From NCBI RefSeq assembly GCF_014199985.1, contig NZ_JACHOS010000002.1:62001-126000 (forward strand): a DNA stretch of 64,000 bases. Direction: 5' to 3'. The notes under the pieces are model-generated. The model had not been told where the DNA came from. It was given only the letters and a program-made list of their open reading frames with translations, and did no database searches. Positions 59,132 to 64,000 of this stretch are shown one piece after another. The stretch's first letter is position 1. Each line of letters opens with the position of its first letter. Position numbers and translations under genes: made by a program. This DNA comes from Methylorubrum rhodesianum. Lineage in GTDB: Bacteria > Pseudomonadota > Alphaproteobacteria > Rhizobiales > Beijerinckiaceae.

Positions 59132-59175
59132 TCCTACGATCTTCGAGCCGCTTGTCTCCGCGATCTCGTCAGATT

Positions 59176-59204
59176 CGAGCCGCCTCCGCTGCCGGGGCGG
59201 CTCG
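59176..59204 (+). terminator. Hairpin between nepR and the DUF1328 gene
   Basis: CGAGCCGCC (59176-59184), 11-nt loop, GGCGGCTCG (59196-59204): perfect 9-bp stem between two convergent genes, without a strong T tract on either strand. Confidence 0.5.
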
Positions 59205-59219
59205 GCTTGTCAGGCGAGG

Positions 59220-59396
59220 CTACAAGGTCGACGAACGGCCCCGCATCAGACCGATCACGGCCGAGATCGCGAACAGCACGATCGCGACGAAGAACACGAG
59301 TTTAGCGGCCTCCATGGCCGTGCCGGCGATGCCGCCGAAGCCCAGCAGGGCCGCGACCAGGGCAACCACCAGGAACGTTACAGCCCAACCGAGCAT
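59220..59396 (-). CDS. DUF1328 small membrane protein
   Basis: A 58-aa protein with two membrane helices and almost no loop: [32 protein letters not shown], then [21 protein letters not shown]. This is the standard DUF1328 layout (start LxWAxxFLVxAxIAxxLGFGG). AAGGA lies 8 nt before ATG 59396. Such proteins are frequent general-stress targets in alphaproteobacteria; an EcfG promoter 57 nt upstream agrees. It ends 88 nt from the convergent nepR. Confidence 0.9.
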   Translation of the reverse strand: MLGWAVTFLVVALVAALLGFGGIAGTAMEAAKLVFFVAIVLFAISAVIGLMRGRSSTL

Positions 59397-59452
59397 GTCG
59401 AACTTCCTTCCAACAACTGGCGCGGCCCGTGCCGCCGCCTCTTGGAAGCAAT

Positions 59453-59478
59453 AACGCCAAGTTTTCGCCACGAGTTCC
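59453..59478 (-). promoter_or_regulatory. EcfG promoter of the DUF1328 gene
   Basis: On the minus strand GGAAC (59478-59474), 17 nt, CGTT (59456-59453), exact consensus. Start near 59446, leader ~50 nt. Confidence 0.85.
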
Positions 59479-59541
59479 TTTTGCCGCTCCGGCGGCGTGA
59501 AGAGTTTTATTACGAACCGCGTGCGACCGTCGCAGTCCGTC

Positions 59542-59567
59542 GGAACCGACTGGCGAATCCGGCCGTT
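59542..59567 (+). promoter_or_regulatory. EcfG promoter of the 48-aa gene
   Basis: GGAAC (59542-59546), 17 nt, CGTT (59564-59567), exact consensus. Start near 59574, about 50 nt before the GTG start of the small ORF. Confidence 0.85.
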
Positions 59568-59623
59568 CGTCACCATCTCTCGGCAAGACGACCAGACTCG
59601 ATGATGTGAAGGAGGCCTCTGGC

Positions 59624-59770
59624 GTGCCCGCACAGAAAAAGCCCATAGTTCCCGGTATCGCTCAGGCGAAGGCCGCCCTGGAGGCTGCCGCCCGGCTCCT
59701 GTCGGCGCTCTCGCCTCAGCCGGTTCTGCAGCCCATTCCGGTCCGCGTGAAGTCGGCTCGCCGCCGTTGA
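59624..59770 (+). CDS. 48-aa stress-controlled micro-protein
   Basis: A short frame from GTG 59624 to TGA 59770, with a perfect AGGAGG 8 nt upstream. The product begins [20 protein letters not shown], a basic then helical part ([13 protein letters not shown]), and ends in a Pro/Val-rich basic tail ([16 protein letters not shown]). No family recognised; a nucleic-acid-binding role is only suggested by pI. It has its own EcfG promoter and a strong terminator 53 nt after the stop, so it is a complete transcription unit. Confidence 0.65.
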   Translation: MPAQKKPIVPGIAQAKAALEAAARLLSALSPQPVLQPIPVRVKSARRR

Positions 59771-59822
59771 GGCGGGTCGCCATCGGACCTGCCGTTCTCG
59801 ATTGCCGCCATGCATCCCCGAT

Positions 59823-59854
59823 AAGCGCCGTCCTTGAGGACGGCGCTTTTTTTT
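59823..59854 (+). terminator. Terminator of the 48-aa gene
   Basis: AAGCGCCGTCC (59823-59833), loop TTGA, GGACGGCGCTT (59838-59848), perfect 11-bp stem with eight Ts (59847-59854). Confidence 0.9.
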
Positions 59855-60123
59855 ACTTGAACGTCTTTGTCTCCCCTTTCCACAGTTCTCCGCGTCGTCA
59901 GAGCGGAGGCTCGTCCGTAGGCGAATGGGCTGAGGCAGCCCCTCCAGTCACTTGATCAGCGGAAAGCCTCTTCGTCGCCTCTGCGCGAAATGACCGTCCG
60001 ACACTGCGTGGTCTTCCGAAATTGTCACCGCCGCGGTCGCCGGCCTAGCTGTCGGCTGGAGATGATGTTCGACCGGTCTCGCTTCGGCGGCTTTCCGGGT
60101 CGCATGGGCTGGGGGCGGCGGGG
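59855..60123. other. Intergenic region, nothing recognised
   Basis: 269 nt between the terminator of the 48-aa gene and the DUF2865 gene. No credible ORF or hairpin seen. Confidence 0.5.
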
Positions 60124-61167
60124 ATGGAGTTCGGCAAGCGCAGGCCCGGAGCATGGGCTGCGAGGAGCAAGGCCGATTTGGCCACGGCGCCGCGCCGACG
60201 CCTCGTCACAACCATCGTCGTCGGCGTTCTGATCGGTGTCGGTGTGACGGGTGCGGCGACCATCGTGCATGCATCCGAGCGCGGCCTGCTCCGGGGTCTG
60301 TTCCAGACGATCTTCGGTGGCGAGAGCTTGGCTCCGGCGCCGGTCGCGAGACCGGTGCCGAAAGTGCCGCATCGCTACACGTCGCTTCCTGATACACGCC
60401 GCCTTGCCGGACATCGCCTCGTCCAGCGGACGCCGCGCCTCGACGGACGCCCAGTTCGTGCTGCCCGGCGGGAGAGAGGCGGTGCTTCGAACTCTATCGC
60501 GAGTGGATCCTTCGTGGCCGGGACGCGGACCGTCTGCGTGCGCCGCTGTGACGGGTACGTGTTTCCCCTGGGCCGCCTGAATGCGCGGGCCGATCTTCCG
60601 GTCCATGCCGCGGCCTGTGCCGCAGCCTGCCCTAGCGCGCCGACCGATCTGTTCACACTGGCTCCGGGGCGGTCCGAACTCCAACACTCCGTCGGCCTCG
60701 ATGGCCGCCCCTATCTGCGGACCGCCGCCGCCAATCTCTATCGCCGCACGCGTGTCGAGAACTGCTCGTGCCAGCCGCCGGGCGTGGCAGGACCCTTGGT
60801 GGCCCTGGTCGACGACCGCACCCTGCGGCCGGGAGACGTCATCGCTTCGGAACAGGGAGCCGACCTCGTCGCCGGTCTGTCCCGATCAGGTCCGCGACTC
60901 GTCGATTATCGCTCGGCGACGATGAGTCCGCGCAGTCGCGGTCTCATCGAAGAGCGGGTCGGGGCCCTGGGACGGGATGCGGCGAGTGCGGCGTTTCAGC
61001 AGGTGCTTCGCGCGGAGAAGTTCGGCGCGGGCCGCCTGCGCGGCGCCGAAGCGCAGAACCTAAAGCTTCGGATCGACATGGCGGCCATGGATTTCATGCC
61101 CGTCGTCGCGCGCAGCGGGGAATTTGCCCAGATCCGGGTCGTCTCGCCCTCGCCGTTCAGGCGATGA
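60124..61167 (+). CDS. DUF2865 domain protein
   Basis: A 347-aa protein anchored or exported by an N-terminal segment (LVTTIVVGVLIGVGVTGAATIVHA). The DUF2865 domain (~125-190) shows TVCVRRCDGYVFPLG, then HAAACAAACPSAPTDLFTL and LYRRTRVENCSCQPPG, six or more paired cysteines. The family is almost confined to Rhizobiales; function unknown. Upstream half is Arg-rich and variable. ATG 60124 is used with GGCGGGG just before it. Confidence 0.8.
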   Translation: MEFGKRRPGAWAARSKADLATAPRRRLVTTIVVGVLIGVGVTGAATIVHASERGLLRGLFQTIFGGESLAPAPVARPVPKVPHRYTSLPDTRRLAGHRLVQRTPRLDGRPVRAARRERGGASNSIASGSFVAGTRTVCVRRCDGYVFPLGRLNARADLPVHAAACAAACPSAPTDLFTLAPGRSELQHSVGLDGRPYLRTAAANLYRRTRVENCSCQPPGVAGPLVALVDDRTLRPGDVIASEQGADLVAGLSRSGPRLVDYRSATMSPRSRGLIEERVGALGRDAASAAFQQVLRAEKFGAGRLRGAEAQNLKLRIDMAAMDFMPVVARSGEFAQIRVVSPSPFRR

Positions 61168-61254
61168 AGGACCGCCCCCGGGCGACGGCATCAGTTGGCG
61201 AAAGCGCCGGGCTGTCGTAGGCGGGCGGGACCGTCGTCGTTTGAAGCCGTCGTC

Positions 61255-62187
61255 ATGAGTGAACCGTCCACGGAGGCGCAGGCCCCCTCCCCCGGCTTCG
61301 AGAGCGCTCTGCCCGCACCCGAGCGGACCGAGACGATGAGCCCCCTCGTGCGGCGGCGGATCTGTCCCAATGGCGGTCCCTTCACCGCGAGTGGAACCTG
61401 CACTTACGTGGTCGGCCGCAGACATGTCGCGGTCATCGATCCGGGACCGGCAGATGCCGGGCACATCGAGGGGCTCCTGGCCTCACTCGCCGGCGAGCAG
61501 GTCGACGCCATCGTCGTGACCCATACCCACCGCGACCATTCCCCGGGCGCCCGCCTGCTGCAGGCGCGCACGGGCGCGCCGATCGTTGGTTGCGGCCCGC
61601 ATCGCGCCGCGCGGGAACTGGCCGAGAACGAGCTGCCCGCCCTCGATGCCAGCGCCGACCGCGCGCACCGGCCCGACCGGGAGTTGCGGGACGGCGAGAG
61701 CCTCACCGGCGACGGATGGACGCTGACCGCGGTGGCAACCCCCGGCCACACCATGAATCATCTCGCCTTCGCCCTGCCCGAAGAGAACGTGCTGTTCTCG
61801 GGCGATCACGTGATGGCGTGGTCGACCTCCATCGTCGCGCCGCCCGACGGTTCGATGCGGGCCTACATGGAATCGCTGGAGCGCCTGCGCGAGCGGGACG
61901 AGACGCTGTACTGGCCCGGCCATGGCGGCCCCGTGCGCGATCCGCGCCGCTTCGTGCGCGGGCTCGCCGCCCACCGCCGTCAGCGCGAGGCGGCGATCCG
62001 CGCCCGGCTCGACGCGGGCGATCGCGACATCGCGGCCATTGTCCGCACCGTCTATCAGGGTCTCGCGCCGCATCTACGCGGTGCGGCGGCTTTGTCCGTC
62101 TTCGCCCATCTCGAGGATCTGGTGGAGCGCGGCCTCGCCATCACGGATGGGCCGCCCCTGCTCGACGGCACGTTCCGCCCCGCTTGA
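61255..62187 (+). CDS. Metallo-beta-lactamase fold hydrolase
   Basis: A 310-aa MBL-fold protein of the LACTB2/glyoxalase II-like group. Zinc ligands: VVTHTHRDHSPGA (HxHxDH), TPGHTMNHL, and LFSGDHVMAW, and the last His in YWPGHGGPV. A C-terminal winged-helix-like part (RAAALSVFAHLEDLVERGLA) as in LACTB2. Substrate unknown. ATG 61255 is chosen (MSEPSTEAQ), the frame being open from 61195. Confidence 0.87.
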   Translation: MSEPSTEAQAPSPGFESALPAPERTETMSPLVRRRICPNGGPFTASGTCTYVVGRRHVAVIDPGPADAGHIEGLLASLAGEQVDAIVVTHTHRDHSPGARLLQARTGAPIVGCGPHRAARELAENELPALDASADRAHRPDRELRDGESLTGDGWTLTAVATPGHTMNHLAFALPEENVLFSGDHVMAWSTSIVAPPDGSMRAYMESLERLRERDETLYWPGHGGPVRDPRRFVRGLAAHRRQREAAIRARLDAGDRDIAAIVRTVYQGLAPHLRGAAALSVFAHLEDLVERGLAITDGPPLLDGTFRPA

Positions 62188-62215
62188 GGAAACGCGGCAG
62201 AAACGCGCGACCGCG

Positions 62216-62995
62216 CTACTTCAGGGCGATGGCGAGATTGGCGACCTCATCCAGGTAGGAGCGGATCCGATCGGCGTTGTCGCCGAAGTCGCGGTCACCG
62301 ATCCGCGAGGCTGAGCGGACGTCGATACGGGCGCCGTCGGCCCGCGGATGCACCCGCACCGTGATGTCGGCGGGAAGGTTCAGAATCCGCGTATGGGCCA
62401 CCGCTTCGATGCGGCCGTTGCCGATCCGTCCGCCGGGCCGGATCGCCTCGATGATCTGCCATTTACGGTTCACGGCCGCCTTGCGGGCCAGTTCGAACGC
62501 CTCGTCGGCCTCCACGTCGAGGGTCAACGGCGCGATTTGAGGATAGGCCGCCCGCTGCGCTTCCCGGATCGCCGACCCGGGCTCCGGGGGATACCGGCCA
62601 TCGCGGGCGGCGAAGGCGAGGCGTGAGCGCGAGAAGGCAGGGGGACGCTCCGTATCCGTCGATACGTCGGTCAGTGCCGGCAGGCGCACGCCCTTGAGGG
62701 CGGCGTAGGCCGGATATGCCAGGACGAGGCTCGCCAGGAACAGGCCCCCGATGGCTGCCCCGAGGCCGCCCGCGCCCTCGCGCCAGACCCGCACCATCGC
62801 GAACAATGCGAACGCCACGGCGACGACGGAGAGGGCGATCCCGCTTGCGAGCACGGCAAGAGCGGGGGCCGGCTCGGCCGACGGACTGCGCACGATCAGG
62901 ATCGCCATGGCGGTGACGATCAGGGAGAACAGGGCGAGTGTCCGCGCATGGCGGCCCGCCCGCGTCACCGGTTCATCGAGAAGCTGACGACGCAT
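62216..62995 (-). CDS. DUF1499 membrane protein
   Basis: A 259-aa protein with three N-terminal membrane segments: TLALFSLIVTAMAILIV, ALAVLASGIALSVVAVAFALFAMV and LGAAIGGLFLASLVLAYPAY. The cytoplasmic or periplasmic DUF1499 domain follows: AAYPQIAPLTLDVEADEAFELARKAA, WQIIEA, GRIEAVAHTRIL, VRVHPRADGARIDVRSASRIGDRDFGDNADRIRSYL. Function unknown. Convergent with the MBL-fold gene (28 nt). Confidence 0.88.
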   Translation of the reverse strand: MRRQLLDEPVTRAGRHARTLALFSLIVTAMAILIVRSPSAEPAPALAVLASGIALSVVAVAFALFAMVRVWREGAGGLGAAIGGLFLASLVLAYPAYAALKGVRLPALTDVSTDTERPPAFSRSRLAFAARDGRYPPEPGSAIREAQRAAYPQIAPLTLDVEADEAFELARKAAVNRKWQIIEAIRPGGRIGNGRIEAVAHTRILNLPADITVRVHPRADGARIDVRSASRIGDRDFGDNADRIRSYLDEVANLAIALK

Positions 62996-63112
62996 GGCCC
63001 CGGATGCGGATGGTTGGATGTAAAGGGTGGATAAGCTCGCGGGCAGTCTACAGCTTGGGGGACAGCCGCGCCACTCGGCTGCCGGACGCCTCTCCCTCTG
63101 CTACAAGCTGAA

Positions 63113-63124
63113 CGGACATGTCCG
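63113..63124 (+). promoter_or_regulatory. Palindrome over the marR start codon
   Basis: CGGACATGTCCG, a perfect 12-bp palindrome containing the ATG (63118-63120). A position typical of autoregulatory operators; could also be chance. Confidence 0.35.
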
Positions 63125-63591
63125 AGCGTCAAGTCCGTCCCGCTTCGAGCGCCGAACCCATCGACCCCTTGCGGGCATGGTTCCGGTTCATCCGCCTCAG
63201 TCGGCGCGTCACCGCCGCCGTTGCCGGCGAGCTGCGGGAGATCGGCCTGTCGATCCCGCAATTCGACGTGTTGTCGACCCTGAGCGAGCAGGAAGGGCTG
63301 ACGCAGCAGGAATTGGCGGCCCGGCTCTACGTCACGAAGGGCAACGTGTCGGGCCTGATCGATCGCCTCGTCGAGGCCGGACTGGTCGAGCGCCGCCCAA
63401 TCCCCGGTGATCGCCGCTCCCATGCGCTTCACCTCACCCGCGTCGGTGCCGAGCTCGCGGCGCGCGGGATCGCTGCGCAGGCCGCCTATGTTGCGCGAAC
63501 ACTCGGCCGCCTCGACGAGGCGGATCTACGTACATTCGAGGAACTCGTTCTCAAATGGCGCGAATTGGTGCGTGCCGAAGCGCCGACCTGA
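63118..63591 (+). CDS. MarR family transcriptional regulator
   Basis: A 157-aa winged-helix regulator: FIRLSRRVTAAVAGELREIGLSIPQFDVLSTLSEQEGLTQQELAARLYVTKGNVSGLIDRLVEAGLVERRPIPGDRRSHALHLT-type order, where the recognition helix is VTKGNVSGLIDRL and the wing is PGDRRSHAL. Dimerising helices at both ends. The ligand and targets are unknown. The ATG lies inside a palindrome. It diverges from the DUF1499 gene, a likely but unproven target. Confidence 0.9.
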   Translation: MSERQVRPASSAEPIDPLRAWFRFIRLSRRVTAAVAGELREIGLSIPQFDVLSTLSEQEGLTQQELAARLYVTKGNVSGLIDRLVEAGLVERRPIPGDRRSHALHLTRVGAELAARGIAAQAAYVARTLGRLDEADLRTFEELVLKWRELVRAEAPT

Positions 63592-63611
63592 AGTCGACCC
63601 GAAAAGAAACA

Positions 63612-63626
63612 GACGCCCGCGGCGTC
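63612..63626 (-). terminator. Possible terminator of the KGG gene
   Basis: GACGCC-CGC-GGCGTC, perfect 6-bp stem, followed on the minus strand by TGTTTCTTTTC. It lies 83 nt after the KGG stop. Confidence 0.5.
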
Positions 63627-63708
63627 CGTAGAGAGAAGTATATTTCTATATTCTGGGTGGGCCGGGCGGTCGAACGCAAACGACGCGCCCGATACCGCCT
63701 CGACCGGT

Positions 63709-63897
63709 TTACGCCTCGCCGGTCCGACCCGTCGACTGACCGCCCTTGCGGCCCGCGGATGAGGCCAGCTCACGATCCTGCGAGAAAGATCGCTTCTCGG
63801 CCGGCACCGAACGACCGCCCTTACTGGCGATTTCGCGCTGCCGTTCGATATTCATGGAAGCGAAACCTCGCTTCGAGGTGGAATTACCAGATGCCAT
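63709..63897 (-). CDS. KGG-repeat stress protein
   Basis: A 62-aa hydrophilic protein with two copies of the KGG motif: KRGFASMNIERQREIASKGGRSV and RELASSAGRKGGQST. This repeat occurs in bacterial general-stress proteins (GsiB-like; ConE/KGG family) and is related to plant LEA sequences, linked to desiccation tolerance. AGGAGG lies 7 nt before ATG 63897. It has a one-mismatch EcfG promoter upstream, which fits the island. Confidence 0.88.
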   Translation of the reverse strand: MASGNSTSKRGFASMNIERQREIASKGGRSVPAEKRSFSQDRELASSAGRKGGQSTGRTGEA

Positions 63898-63933
63898 CAG
63901 CGCCTCCTCAGGCTAACTCTTCACACCCTCCTC

Positions 63934-63958
63934 AACCGTCATCCCTTTCGATTGTTCC
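63934..63958 (-). promoter_or_regulatory. Near-consensus EcfG promoter of the KGG gene
   Basis: On the minus strand GGAAC (63958-63954), 16 nt, GGTT (63937-63934), one mismatch from CGTT. A start near 63927 gives a 30-nt leader. The gene family supports it. Confidence 0.55.
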
Positions 63959-64000
63959 TTGGCCGTATCGGCGGCCAAGGTTTGGGAAACCCCTGTTCCG

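Overview
The window reads as chromosomal DNA of a high-GC alphaproteobacterium of the Methylobacterium/Methylorubrum group (M. extorquens-like). The reasons are a PhyR/NepR general-stress locus whose PhyR has its receiver aspartate at residue 190, an alphaproteobacterial lpxC-bamD-recN and ftsQAZ order, DUF2865, DUF1328, DUF1499 and KGG-type proteins, an FdhF/YdeP-type molybdopterin oxidoreductase, and uniformly GC-rich third codon positions. No rRNA, tRNA, CRISPR array, insertion sequence or prophage was seen.

Layout. 1-4.8 kb: a cut-off His-rich secreted protein, a PmtA-like phospholipid N-methyltransferase, and dnaJ/dnaK behind a sigma32-type promoter, with a terminator between dnaK and dnaJ. 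5-11 kb: a secreted protein, the FdhF/YdeP oxidoreductase, then a PspA-like operon headed by two copies of a palindromic operator and ending in a stand-alone sigma region 1.1 protein. 11-28.2 kb (minus strand): envelope and division block ftsW, murG, murC, a DUF559 gene, murB, a SUKH/SMI1 gene, ddlB, ftsQ, ftsA, ftsZ, lpxC, bamD, and recN after an opposite-strand glycosyltransferase. 28.4-38.5 kb: guaB and guaA flanking two secreted paralogues, a ketopantoate reductase-like gene, a small lipoprotein, an RsmB-type RNA methyltransferase and a Tat-exported hydrolase. 38.6-43.7 kb: a toxin-antitoxin pair with a frameshifted PIN toxin, an unknown gene, and a TonB receptor beside a DUF2946 Cys/His protein. 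43.9-57.3 kb: scoAB, an AsmA-like protein, a D,D-carboxypeptidase, a WYL-like protein, RNase D, an AlkA/GNAT pair, a metallophosphoesterase, a class III aminotransferase and a YkgJ-type Cys-cluster protein.

57.5-64 kb is the most interesting part. PhyR and NepR are divergent, and both are preceded by perfect EcfG-type promoters (GGAAC-N16-CGTT). Three more perfect GGAAC-N16/17-CGTT promoters lie within 1.3 kb. One drives a DUF1328 membrane protein. One drives an unrecognised 48-aa peptide with a strong Shine-Dalgarno site and terminator. One drives no ORF, but 64 nt after it a perfect rho-independent terminator begins. This predicts an approximately 88-nt stress-induced small RNA next to phyR, similar in design to Caulobacter GsrN. 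A KGG stress protein at the right end has a one-mismatch version of the same promoter. The region therefore looks like a compact general-stress island made of regulators, effectors, a micro-protein and an sRNA.
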